A stretch of 64,000 nucleotides of DNA, from contig NC_090759.1 of the NCBI RefSeq assembly GCF_036898095.1, positions 23,116,403 through 23,180,402 on the forward strand, read 5' to 3'. The translations under genes and the position numbers were made by a program. Origin of the DNA: Palaemon carinicauda. Taxonomy: Eukaryota; Arthropoda; Malacostraca; Decapoda; Palaemonidae. The notes under the pieces are model-generated. The model worked only from the letters and a program-made list of their open reading frames with translations. It was not told the DNA's origin and did not search any database. Position 1 is the first letter of the stretch, and each line of letters opens with the position of its first letter. Below, piece after piece: positions 37,531-47,449 of this stretch.

Positions 37531-37841
37531 TAGTAATAATAACAATAATAAAGAGAAAATGGAAGTACATCAAGGTAAACTATATCATACTACTGTACCC
37601 TACACGATATTCTTTACTTGAGAAGCTTAACAAATCGTAAACATCACTTTCTCTACCATACTGAATTTCTCAGCACAGGATATATCCACAAGTCTCAAAT
37701 TAATATTCTTTAAATGTTTGATAAGAGTCAAGATGACATCTGTGAATGCTGTCCATGAGGTCGTAGAGTTACAAACGAGACCTGTTTTTACGATGTATAG
37801 TAAGTTGATTTTTGTCAGTCAGATTTTATATACATAACACA

Positions 37842-37881
37842 CTATGTATGTACATACATACATACATACATACATACATAC
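37842..37881. repeat. (CATA)n microsatellite
   Basis: About ten CATA units, longer than the corresponding right-arm site. Confidence 0.9.
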
Positions 37882-38224
37882 TGCATACTAAATCTTTAAT
37901 ATACTGTACTTTAAAAGAAGAGAAAGCTATCCCTACCATTCACAAATTACTGTACCTTCTATATACAAATACCTACCCTATACAGTAGTATACCTGCACT
38001 AATACATTATTAGCAGACAATAAGTACAGTACAGTAATACATATAAAAATTCTTTACCTTATTCCACTTTTTTGTTTTAGTCCACTTTCAGTTCCATTGT
38101 AATGGGTTTACTCTTCTTAGATCCACTGTCATCAAAAGAGTACAGTATCTCTTATCACCAAAATCCCAAATGCATATCATAAACAAAGATGACAACTCAT
38201 GCTAAATCTTGTCATCACTATACA

Positions 38225-38440
38225 AACCCTCGCTATTAATAGGGATATTAATTTCAGCAAAGCTGAAAGATGAGCCATAAGATTTTTAGCGAGGGATAAC
38301 TACCCAACCTGCTAGTTAGCCAGAGGAGTGGGGGGGGGGGGTAGTGGGCTACCCCGCTCCCGCTCAAACCTGGGCTGAGCTCCCACTTTTCTTTTGGCTC
38401 TGTGGAGAATGGACCTGTTTGCTCTCTTCCTCCATTGCCT
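38225..38440 (+). repeat. DIRS-like terminal repeat, left copy of the palindrome
   Basis: Reads ACTATACAAACCCTCGCTAT, CAGCAAAGCTGAAAGATGAG, TAGCGAGGGATAACTACCC and CTGCTAGTTAGCC, with a run of G at 38,327-38,341. Its inverse is at about 41,360-41,565. Together they bracket a 3.3-kb segment of gag-like sequence. Confidence 0.75.
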
Positions 38441-38452
38441 TTTTGACTTGAC

Positions 38453-39660
38453 ATGCCATTGACTAATAACTTTGCTTTATCTTTTTTTATTTTCAGACTG
38501 CTTGTGATTCTTCCTGACCGGCCTCATGCACACCTGTGTATGTCCCGTAGAGGCCGGCATTGTGATCAGAACAACACGTGCCCTGAGTGTTGGGAGTGGT
38601 CTGCCTCCCAGTGGGAGAAGTTTGGACGTAGGCACAAGAAGAAGTCTAAGAGAGATTTTTCGCCTTAGGAGTGTTCCTTGATTGACCCTCCAATCTCTTC
38701 CTGAAGCTCCTGCTCGATCGCTCTCTCCTGGGGAAGGGTCGAGTAGAAGCGTATATGGTTCAATACCAGGTTAACCTCGGGGTTCGAGGGACAAAATTGC
38801 TTCCCCCGAAGAAGTGAATCTACTCCTCCCCTCGGGCAGCACCTGCTGTTTTTCTAATATCTTACAGGTCTGGCCATCACTGGGTATGGCTGGGCCCTCC
38901 TGTCGACGGAGGTGTTGTTGAATCTTCTCCATCTGAGTGCTGAGAGAAATAGGACAGCAGCTTCCTCTAAGGTGGATCCATCGCCAATGAGTGCTATCCA
39001 TGGCGAAACCGGAGTTTCTGCAACCTTGTCTGTAGAAGGGTCTTCCCCTTTTCCATTGCCTGCTGACGCCGAAGACGGCACTCACCCCCATGCTGAGCCA
39101 ACTCTTTCTTCGGGGTTGGAACAAAGTTCGAGGAGAGTCTCACCTACAGGTGGTCGTCTCTATCGTCCGCGAGCGAGACTTCCCATAGAGTCTGAGTTCC
39201 AGAGATTTTTCAGAGACCACTTTAGATCTCCTCTGACTTCATTAGAACAGGTTTCCTCTGTGGAGGAACCTCGCCACTCTTCTTGGGATGGCAGTACTCC
39301 TCACTGTGCTAGACGATCTCCTTCCCCTGCGGTTGAGACGTTTTTTCAGTCTTGCTAAGGACCATCGATCGTCATCCAGTGACTTTCACCACTCGCGAAA
39401 TTGCCAACGCCAGTCTCGCTATCCTCCAATGAATGCTCGTCACTCGCCAGAGCCCAAAAACTCTCCTAGAACTTGCCGTTTGCCTTCAATGGATCAGAGA
39501 AGCCATTTACTGTATGGCCCTCAGGCAGGACAAGAGCTGCCAGAAGGCATGCTCCGACTCTCTCTACTTCGCTTCTGTCAGTTTAGGGGTAGCTGCTTTT
39601 GGGAGATACTTATCCTCAAAGTCAAAATACAGCAGTCATCCATCTCTGAGCTTTCACCCA
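38453..39660 (+). pseudogene. DIRS-type gag-like protein, plus-strand copy
   Basis: Begins within ILPDRPHAHLCMSRRGRHCD, then NTCPECWEWSASQWEKFGRR and HKKKSKRDFSP, followed by a stop. This Cys-rich word, C..C(R/W)G..C and C.EC.EW.(S/T)SQWE(K/R)F, occurs in three other copies here (50,531-50,827; 52,755-53,162; inverse at 41,090-41,290). It looks like a zinc-binding segment near the N-terminus of the gag-like product. Downstream text (frames at 38,912-39,358 and 39,288-39,776) is Ser/Pro/Arg-rich with frameshifts. The homologous right-arm copy runs toward it from the opposite side. The function is inferred as nucleocapsid-like RNA binding. Confidence 0.55.
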
Positions 39661-41300
39661 TAGTGGGGTGGGTCGAATTCGTCAAGACAGGCCCGCTGAA
39701 GGAACGTTGCTTGTTGACGTCCTACCAGGCGGAGGGGAGGCTCTTTGCAACCCTCTTGCTGAAGTCTAGAAGCTAATGACAAGGGCTTTGGGACGGTCTT
39801 GGTGTCCTTTGGCTCCCTGCGAGGAGGGAGGTATTCCTCAAAAAGAGATGGTCTAGAGGCTGTTTCCTGCCTTGGAGGACCCTGTCCCTCTCTTGAAGGG
39901 GGAATCATACCCAGTTGAATGGTCTTCTTTGGGGTTGAAAGGAGCTCTGGAGGGACCACCTCAATGAGGGAGAAGCGGAAAGAGTCCGTTAGTGAGACAT
40001 CCCTTGGAGATTGCGAGCGTCAACTTAGGTGAGGATGAAACGTGTCTCCCCGAGGAAGAGTTGACTTCTTTATCTTCCTCCTCTTAGCCGTCAGTACCAG
40101 TGTCAACTGTACCTGTGAAAGATCTTCAGACCAACCTGGTTCCGCTGCTCCAAGCGTCCTCTTAAAGGGGGAGAAGGGCATCTCCTTCAAAGCGGGTCTG
40201 GAGTGGGCTGACCATTCGGACCTCCATCTAGGGTCAGATGGGAGAGTGGCTACAGGATGGTTAGCTGACTTTACCAGGGGAGTCTTTGATGTACTGGCCA
40301 TGGACTGCACCCACAGGAGGACACCTGTGATGGGGTGACGCACTGTCTTGACCAGTGTGTTCAACCAAGCGAACTCCTTCCGGCACCATGAGCTGACCAG
40401 AAGATCCTTCGAAAGGCTTGGTACCAGCATGATAGCTAGCTCTGACTTGGAAAAGCACTGATCCCTTAAGGTGGAGCAATGATTGAACTTTGAGGGTTCC
40501 CTCTTGGATGGGAACGGAACCGGGCGACTTTGATGTAGGAGTACCTTGGCCACTGACACTTGTGTACCATACCTGACAGATGGTAACTCCTCTTGAAAGA
40601 GTGGAGACCGCAAATGATGCGCATTGTGCAGCGGAGGGCAACGGTTATTTTCCCCACGGCGCTCACATGCATGTGGGGGGGAGGCCCTCTTTGGCCTCAC
40701 CAGTTACAGCTGGTGAAGGCAAAGGTGGGGACCCTTCGACGAACAAGGTGGCAGGAATTCCGGGGTCGCCATGGACAGCACTCATCAGCGTCGGATCCAC
40801 CTCCGAGGAAGCCGCTGTCCTCTTCCTCTCAGCACCCAGATGGATAAGATACATTCACTTTGAAGGGGGGAATTAGCCATACCCAGCGATGGCCAGACCT
40901 GTAAGATATCAGAAAAAGAGCAGGTGCTGCCCGAGGAGAGGGGCAGAACCACATCTCCAGGGGAAGCAGTTCTGTCCCTCGAACACCAAGGTAGACCTGG
41001 TGTTAAACAGTCTAGACTTCTACTTGACCCTTCCCCGGGAGAGACCGATCATGCAGGAGCTTCAAGAAGAGATCCGGGGTTCAATGAAGTCCGAGATTTC
41101 TTCGACTTCAAGGAAGATCCCGAAGGCGACGAATCTCTCTTAGACTTCTTCTTGCAACTACTTCAAAACCTCTCCCACTAGGAGATAGATCACTACCAAC
41201 ACTCAGGGAAGGTGTTGTCCTGATCACAACGCCTGCCTCTACAGGACGGACACAGGTGTGCATGAGGCCGGTCATGAAGAATCACAAGCAGTCTGAAAAG
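39654..41300 (-). pseudogene. DIRS-type gag-like protein, minus-strand copy
   Basis: Convergent with the plus-strand copy. From the right: the decayed zinc-binding word (41,290-41,090), a Ser/Pro-rich linker, then the 226-codon frame 40,020-40,700. That frame contains SELAIMLVPSLSKDLLVSSW and KEFAWLNTLVKTVRHPITGV, followed by MASTSKTPLVKSA. The frame 39,654-39,959 has SRPSLFEEYLPPRREPKDTK. Both blocks match the copy at 48,496-49,198 (DVPWLNALVKAVSLAVSG; SRPSLLEEFHPPQRENKDSK), so the order and family are secure even though the protein's role is not proven. Stops and frameshifts make it inactive. Confidence 0.6.
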
Positions 41301-41359
41301 AAAAAGAATAAATCAAAGTTTTTGTTCAATGGCAAGTCAAGTAAAAAAGGCAATGGAGG

Positions 41360-41565
41360 AGAAGAGCGACAATGTCCATTCTCCACCAAGCCAAAAGCAA
41401 AGTGGGTGCTCAGGCCAGGGGTGTGAGTGAAGGGAGTAGCCCACTAACCCCCATCCCTCCCGCTAACTAGCAGGTTGGGTAGTTATCCCTCGCTATAGTC
41501 TTATAACTCACATTTTAGCTTTGCTGAAAGTAATATCCCTATAAATAGCAAGGGTTTGTATAGTG
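41360..41565 (-). repeat. DIRS-like terminal repeat, right copy of the palindrome
   Basis: CGCTAACTAGCAGGTTGGGT, AGTTATCCCTCGCTAT, TAGCTTTGCTGAAAGTAATA and AGCAAGGGTTTGTATAGTG: the inverse of 38,225-38,440. Confidence 0.75.
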
Positions 41566-42329
41566 ACGGAAAAATTTAGCATTAGTTTGCCATCTTTGTT
41601 TACGATATGCATTTGGGATTTCGGTGCTGCTCTTTTCTGGATATTTCTGTGCTTTTTTCTTGCTGTGCATCATGTATGGAAAGCAAAATAGATACTGTAC
41701 TCTTCCTTTGACACCGGATCCAAGAATTGGAAAGCCATTGCGATGAAACTGAAAATGGACAAGAACAAAAAATGGGAATAAGGTAAGGAATTATTATACT
41801 GTATGTATTACTGTACTTATTGTCAACTAATAATGTACTGTATTAGTGTGGGTATACTACTGGATAGGGTGGGTATTTGTATGTTGAAAATACAGTAATT
41901 TATGAATGGTAAGGGATTGTTTTCTCTCTCTCTCTTTTTATTTTTAAATTACACTATATTAAAGATATACAATATGTATGTACAGTATGCATGTAAATAC
42001 AGTAGTGTGTTGTGTATATAAAATCTGACTTCTGATAAAAATCACCTTACTACGCATCGTAAAAACGTATCTTGTTCATACTGTAGGACCTCATGTACAG
42101 TATTCATAGACATCATCTTGGCTCTTATCAAACATTTAAAGAATATTAATTTGAGACTTGCTGATATAACCTGTGACGAGAAATTTAGTATGATAGAGAA
42201 TGCAATGTTTATGATTTGTTAAGCTTCTCAAGTTTAGAATATCATGTAGGCTACAGTAGTGTGATATAGTTTACTTTACTGTACAGTACTGTACTTCCAT
42301 TTCCTCTTTATTATTATTACTGTATTACT

Positions 42330-42790
42330 ATCATTACTACTTGCTAAGCTATAACCCTTGTTGAAAAAGCTGATGCTCTAAGCCCAAGTGCTCCAACAGG
42401 GAAAATAGCCCAGTGTGAAAAGGAAAATAGGATATAAAGAAAGTAAAAGAGAAGTATTGAACAATTAAAATCAAATATTTTACAAACAGTAACAAAATTA
42501 AAATAAATCTTTCATGTATAAAATATGAAAACTTAAAAAAAAAACAATAGGAAGAGAAATAAGATAAAATAGTGTGCCAGCGTACCCTCAAGCAAGAGAA
42601 CTCTACCCCAAAACAGTGAAAGACTATGGTACAGAGGCTATAGCACTACCCAAGACTACAGAACAATGATTTGATTTTGGAGTGTCTTTCTAGTAGAGTT
42701 GCTTACCATAGATAAGAGTCTCTTCTACCCTAACCAAGAGGGAAGCAGCCACTGAACAACTACAGTGCAGTAATTAACCCCTTGAGCATA
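42330..42790 (-). mobile_element. TAA-tailed retroposon, inverted copy in the right arm
   Basis: Inverse of the 36,960-37,530 copy: TTATTATTATTACTG, GCTAAGCTATAACCC, GAAAATAGCCCAGTGTGAAAA, CCTCAAGCAAGAGAACTC and CTAACCAAGAGGGAAGCAG. Its 42,567-42,782 segment is repeated almost exactly at 43,498-43,712. Confidence 0.7.
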
Positions 42791-43164
42791 AAAGAATTGA
42801 TTGGTAATCTCAGTGCTGTTACATGTATAAGGACAGAGGATATGATATTTTAATTTCTGGCGAAACTGGTGAACGCATGCTTGCTATTTTGTAATTTTTC
42901 TCTGTATGACTCATGGGGGGTGGGTTACAAAAACTTACATATTGATCAACTAAAACATGAAAACCTTTTCATTGTCTAAGTTCATTATTTACTTTTGAGA
43001 GCCTGATTGTGGGTTACTGAGCATGCGATGTTTCCATGCCCTTATGGCACTTTTTGTTTTTCGCATGACATGACAAATCCATGAATATGACAAATTTGAA
43101 AATAATTTGCCTTTTTCCTAACGATACAAACAATGAGCTCTCTATCAGGGATACACTTTTATAG

Positions 43165-43495
43165 GGCTAGGAAGGCTGCCCTCATCTCTAGGAGATTTAT
43201 ATGCTGGTGCCTTTCGGACTCTGATCAGAGCCCGGAGGATGTGTGATGCAGCATGTGGGCCCCAACCCTTCTTTTGATACATTTGAAATGAGCATTAATT
43301 ATAGGGAGGAACGAGGTCAACCTCTCGGAGGAGATTCTCGTCTGACACCCACCATCTCAGGTCCGTCTGCTGCTCAGGTCCCACTGGACCAGCGTATCTG
43401 AGGAGTCCTCGTGCTGGACCCTCCTGGATTTCAGCTGCAACTGAAGAGATAGAATTCGTAGGCAGCCGTTGCAGACAAGATGGACCAGGGATGTT
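43165..43495 (-). pseudogene. DIRS RNase H, N-terminal part, truncated
   Basis: The minus strand reads LRWWVSDENLLREVDLVPP, then, in other frames, KKGWGPHAASHILRALI and YKSPRDEGSLPS. These match the family's EWW.....LL.GV.LVPP, DASKEGWGAH and HINLLEMRA.L..L. The domain is cut at about 43,165, exactly where homology of the palindrome arm ends. Confidence 0.6.
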
Positions 43496-43497
43496 AA

Positions 43498-43712
43498 GAT
43501 AAAATAGTGTGCCAGCGTACCCTCAAGCAAGAGAACTCTACCCCAAAACAGTGAAAGACCATGGTACAGAGGCTATGGCACTACCCAAGACTACAGAACA
43601 ATGATTTGATTTTGGAGTGTCTTTCTAGTAGAGCTGCTTACCATAGATAAGTCTCTCTTCTACCCTAACCAAGAGGGAAGCAGCCACTGAACAACTACAG
43701 TGCAGTAACCAC
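43498..43712 (-). repeat. 215-bp piece of the TAA-tailed retroposon inside DIRS pol
   Basis: About 97-98% identical by eye (5 differences counted) to 42,567-42,782, 930 bp away in the same orientation. It separates the RT from the RNase H segment. Confidence 0.85.
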
Positions 43713-44415
43713 CACTAGGCTGGGAGAGCATCTCACTGGAAGAAGGTGCTTGCCACCTTCGCCAGCCTCTGGATTCTGTCGTCTGATGGAAAAACTTTCT
43801 GCAGGATGGTGTCGATGGTCATTCCAAGATATGTATACCAGTCTTTGTGATAGAAGCAGGAATGACTTCTCGAGATTTATCACGAATCCCAGATCACAAC
43901 AAAATTCAAGGACCTGTAGTCTGTCTTGGTGCTGAAGAAGGGTAGCCATCGAGTCTGCTAGAATCAGCCATTCGTCTAGGTATCTTAAAGAGACGGATGC
44001 CGATCCTGTGGGCCCAGGTTGACACTAGGGTGAAGACTCTCGTGAAAACCTGAGGTGCTGGCACCTTGAACTTTTATTGCCCATTGTCGTGGAAGATCCT
44101 TAGAGACTTCCTTGATGATGGATGGACTGGGATCTAGAAGATTGCCTTTTTGAGGTCAAGTGTGCACATGAAGTCCTGTGGTCTTACGGCTTGTCTGACC
44201 GTGTTTGCTGTCTCTATGGTGAACGGAGTTTGTAGCACAAACTTGTTCAGAACCGAGAGGTCGATGTAGGGTCTCCAGACTACTGACAATTTTTTCACAA
44301 GAAAGAGTCGACTGAAGAAGCCTGGGGATCCGTCGAGGACCTCCTGGAAAGCGCCCTTCTCTAACAGGATCTTGACTTCGGCCTTGAGGGCCAGCTCCTT
44401 AACTGATCCCTTTGT
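43713..44415 (-). pseudogene. DIRS reverse transcriptase
   Basis: The minus strand reads KELALKAEVKILLEKGAFQE, VLDGSPGFFSRLFLVKK, WRPYIDLSVLNKFVLQTPF, ETANTVRQAV, CTLDLKKAIF (box A, normally SLDLKDAYFQ, here followed by a stop), IPVHPSSRK, FKVPAPQVFTRVFTLVSTWA, RYLDEWLILADS (about 43,955-43,990), LGFVINLEKS and SQRLVYI. The box normally YLDDW in DIRS is YLDEW, so one catalytic Asp is replaced by Glu. Two in-frame stops and a frameshift before YLDEW add to this. The protein would copy RNA to DNA without an LTR-type primer scheme. Confidence 0.8.
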
Positions 44416-44588
44416 GTAGGAGCCCGATGGAACTGGACTCGAGTCATCGGAGGGAGAAATTGCGGGAATGGGACGCGATACCTAGAACGAATCACAAAGA
44501 TTGTCCAGGCAAGAAAGGGCTTCTTAAACAAGCTTTTGGCCCTAACTCTGTGATAAGGCGAGGGCTACTGCATCAGGAGCGGGTGCAG

Positions 44589-45338
44589 CTAAAGAAGCGA
44601 GCTCACTTTGGACTCAGAATATGTCAGCTTAATGTTGGGTCCATGACTGGGAGAGGTAGAGAAGTGGCTGACTTGATGAGGGAAAAGAGAATAGATGCTA
44701 TGTGTGTGCAGGAAACACGATGGAAGGGAAATAAAGTAAAGAGTTGGGTGATGGATATAATCTATATTATAGCGGAGCAAATAAACAAGGTAGGAATGGA
44801 GTTGGCATAGTACTGTCTGGTGAGCTGAAAAATGCGGTGATAGAGGTGCATAGAAAGAATGACCGTATCATCAGATTGAAGATGTGTTGTGGAGGAGAAA
44901 TTCTGAATATTATAAGTGCATATGCACCTCAAGTTGGTTGCACAGAAGAGGAGAAGTGAAATTTCTGGAGACATGGATGGAGTAATGCAAGAACTGGAAG
45001 AACAGGAGAGGGTCATAGTGGGGGCAGATTTGAATGGCCATGTTGGAAGTGAGAATGAGGTAATTGGTCGGGTGCATGGGGGCCATGGAATTGGGGGGAG
45101 AAACCCAGAAGGAGAGTGTGTTGTGGACTTTGCTGTGTCATTTGACATGGCAATAGTAAACACATTCTTTAAGAAGAAAAGGGAACACCTAATAACTTAT
45201 AGGAGTGGGGGAAGATGCTCCCAGATAGACTACTTCCTGTATAAAAGGATAAAGCTGGTGGAGGTCAAGAGCTGCAAGGTTATCCCAGGTGACCATGTAG
45301 CCCCTAACACAGACTGCTACGTATGGACTTGGGCCTAA
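44589..45338 (+). pseudogene. RTE apurinic-type endonuclease domain
   Basis: Blocks in order: LRICQLNVGSMTGRGREV, IDAMCVQETRWKG (with the catalytic Glu of the QE(T)RW motif), YNLYYSGANKQGRNGVGIV, ILNIISAYAPQVGC, RVIVGADLNGHVG (Asp-x-Asn metal and DNA contact motif), ITYRSGGRCSQIDYFL and VIPGDHVAPNTD (Asp-His pair). All expected catalytic residues of the exonuclease-endonuclease-phosphatase fold are visible, but the frame changes near 44,740 and 44,950. The enzyme nicks target DNA to start reverse transcription. Upstream, a frame from 44,412 contains a possible leader. Confidence 0.8.
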
Positions 45339-47147
45339 AAAGGGAAAGAAAAGCTAAAGCTAAAGGGATAAGGAAAATTAAATGGTACAAACTAGTGAGG
45401 GAAGGAGATAAGATGAGAAAGTTTAAGAGAAGGGTTTTGGAGGATATTGATAGAGGAATTGAAGATGTTCAAGAATGGTGGACACGAAATGCAGCAGTAA
45501 TGAGAAGGCATGGAAAGTTGCTGCTAGGAGAGACATCTGGTATCATATGGGAAGAAAAGGAGAGTTGGTGGTGGAGTGAAGAAATTGAGAAAGTTGTAAA
45601 AGATAAGAAGGAGGCAAAGAAGAGATGGGAAGAGTCACAGTCAGGGGAAGACAGAGAGAGGGTCAGAGAGAAAACCAGGTTGTGAAGAAGGTAGTAGCCC
45701 AAGCTAAAGCTAAGGCATATGATGATGTGTATAATGAGCTGGGGACAAAGGAAGGATTAAACAAGATGATCAAGCTATCGGAGACTAGAAATAAGAGCAC
45801 CAAAGATATTACACACATCAAACAAATAAAAGATCAAGATGGTGTAGTACTTAGGAAGGAGGAAGACATTGTAAAGAGATGGAAAGAATATTTTGAACAG
45901 CTGTTAAATGAAGAAAATGATAGATTATTAAGAGAGGATGGACTGATGAATGTTGGCATGGTAATAAGTTTCTCTAGGCAAGAGGTAATAAATGCACTGA
46001 GGAGGATGAAGAATGGGAAGGCAACTGGACCAGACATGATTCCTGTGGAGGCATGGAAAGCCTTAGGAGATGAAGGAGTGGATATACTGTACGATCTCAT
46101 GATAAAGATTTTTGAGCAGGAAAAGATACCAAATGAGTGGCGTGGGAGTATATTGATCCCAATCTTTAAAGGGAAAGGTGAAGTCCAAGAGTGTGGAAAT
46201 TACAGAGGTATTAAATTGATGTCCCACACTTTGAAGATACTGGAAAGGATGATAGATTCCAGACTAGGAGAAGAAGTAGAAATAGGTAAAGAGCAGATGG
46301 GATTCATGAAGGGGAGGGGAACAACAGATGGTGTATTTTGTTTGAGGCAACTAATGGAGAAATTCCGGGAAAAGCAGAGAGACCTGCATGTGGTATTCAT
46401 TGACCTTGAAAAGGCTTATGACCGAGTCCCAAGACAAGAGGTATGGAGGAGTCTGAGGGAGAGGAGGGTGCCAGAGAAGTACGTTCGACTGACACAAGAG
46501 ATGTACCGTAGCGTATTTACTAGAGTGAGGAGCAGTGCTGGGGAGACAGAGGGTTTTGAGGTGAAAGTAGGATTACACCAAGGGTCAGCTCTGAGCCCAT
46601 TTATCTTTAACATATAATGGATGTTTTAATAGAAGAGGTAAGGGAGGCAGTACCATGGAATATATTGTATGCAGATGATATTGTTCTGTGTGCAGAGAGC
46701 AGGGAAGATCTGGAAATGAAATTGGAAAGGTGGAGGCAAGTACTGGAGGACAGAGGAATGAGAATAAGTAGATCTAAGACAGAATATATGTGTACCACCA
46801 GTGAGGGGGATGATAGAGAAAGTATTCATCTTAGGGGAGAACAGATAAAGAGAGTTGATAAGTTTAAGTATTTGGGATCCTTTGTTAACGCTGGAGGAGG
46901 TATGGAAGATGAAGTTAAAAATCAAGTACAGGCTGGCTGGAACAACTGGAGAGCAGCCTCAGGAGTTCTTTGTGACAAAAGAATACCACTGAGGTTAAAA
47001 GGAAAATTTCATAAGACAGTGGTAAGAACAGCAATGCTGTATGGAACGGAAACAGCAAGCATGAGGAAGACAGAGGAGAAGAAGATGGATGTGGCAGAAA
47101 TGAGAATGCTTAGGTGGATGTCTGGATTACAAGAGAGGATCGGATAA
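45323..47147 (+). pseudogene. RTE reverse transcriptase domain
   Basis: A linker ([20 protein letters not shown]) precedes the RT. RT blocks: [15 protein letters not shown] text, [84 protein letters not shown] (box A), [16 protein letters not shown] (box B), a one-base frame break at about 46,615, then WNILYADDIVL with the catalytic YADD at 46,668-46,679, MRISRSKTEYM and FKYLGSFVNAGG. Catalytic aspartates are intact. Breaks at about 45,670, 46,615 and 47,130 disrupt translation. The best match is the RTE clade, whose members lack RNase H. Confidence 0.85.
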
Positions 47148-47425
47148 AAAATGACTACATAAGGGGGTCGACAAAAGTGGTGGAAATATCAAAGAAAGTG
47201 CAAGAAGGGAGGCTGAGATGGTATGGACACCTGATGAGGAGAGATGGGGACCACGTTAGGAGACATACAATGGAGATGGAGGTTCAGAGAAGAAGAAGAA
47301 GAGGGAGACCAAGAGAAGGAGGGACTGTGTGAGAGGAGACTTACAGGACAAAGGAGATTGATGAGGCAGAAGCGCAGAATAGAAAAAGATGGAAACGGAT
47401 CATCCGCAACGGCGACCCCATATAA
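47114..47425 (+). pseudogene. RTE C-terminal region
   Basis: Reads WITREDRIKNDYIRGSTKV, VQEGRLRWYGHLMRRDGDHV, RRRRRGRPREGG, a stop at 47,330-47,332, then EIDEAEAQNRKRWKRIIRNG and DPI-stop. The GRLRWYGH and RRGRP words, and the RW..II.N.DPI end, are the usual close of this LINE group. The region is thought to bind the element RNA. Confidence 0.75.
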
Positions 47426-47449
47426 AAATGGGAACCAGCTGGGAAGAAG

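Larger units (their letters stand above)
36405..43165. repeat. ~6.8-kb imperfect palindrome
   Basis: The left arm (36,405 to about 39,090) and the right arm (about 40,670 to 43,165) are reverse complements over almost their entire length. Sampled stretches run at roughly 80-90% identity with small indels. Pairs seen by eye: 38,229-38,330 with 41,465-41,565; 38,160-38,215 with 41,575-41,640; 37,600-37,700 with 42,180-42,280; 36,500-36,600 with 42,970-43,070; and the gag-coding stretch 38,500-39,060 with 40,730-41,280. The loop (39,100-40,660) is made of the non-overlapping remainders of two convergent gag-like copies. Confidence 0.85.
44420..47445 (+). mobile_element. RTE-clade non-LTR retrotransposon, nearly complete
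   Basis: About 3.0 kb inserted in opposite orientation within the DIRS copy, between its gag-like and RT coding parts. It encodes an AP-type endonuclease followed by a reverse transcriptase and ends RWKRIIRNGDPI-stop at 47,423-47,425 with a very short 3' tail (ATGGGAACCAGCTGGGAAGA). That is the usual compact RTE design. Boundaries are approximate: host DIRS text resumes on the minus strand at about 47,450 and on the other side at about 44,410. There are six frame changes and one extra stop. Confidence 0.85.
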
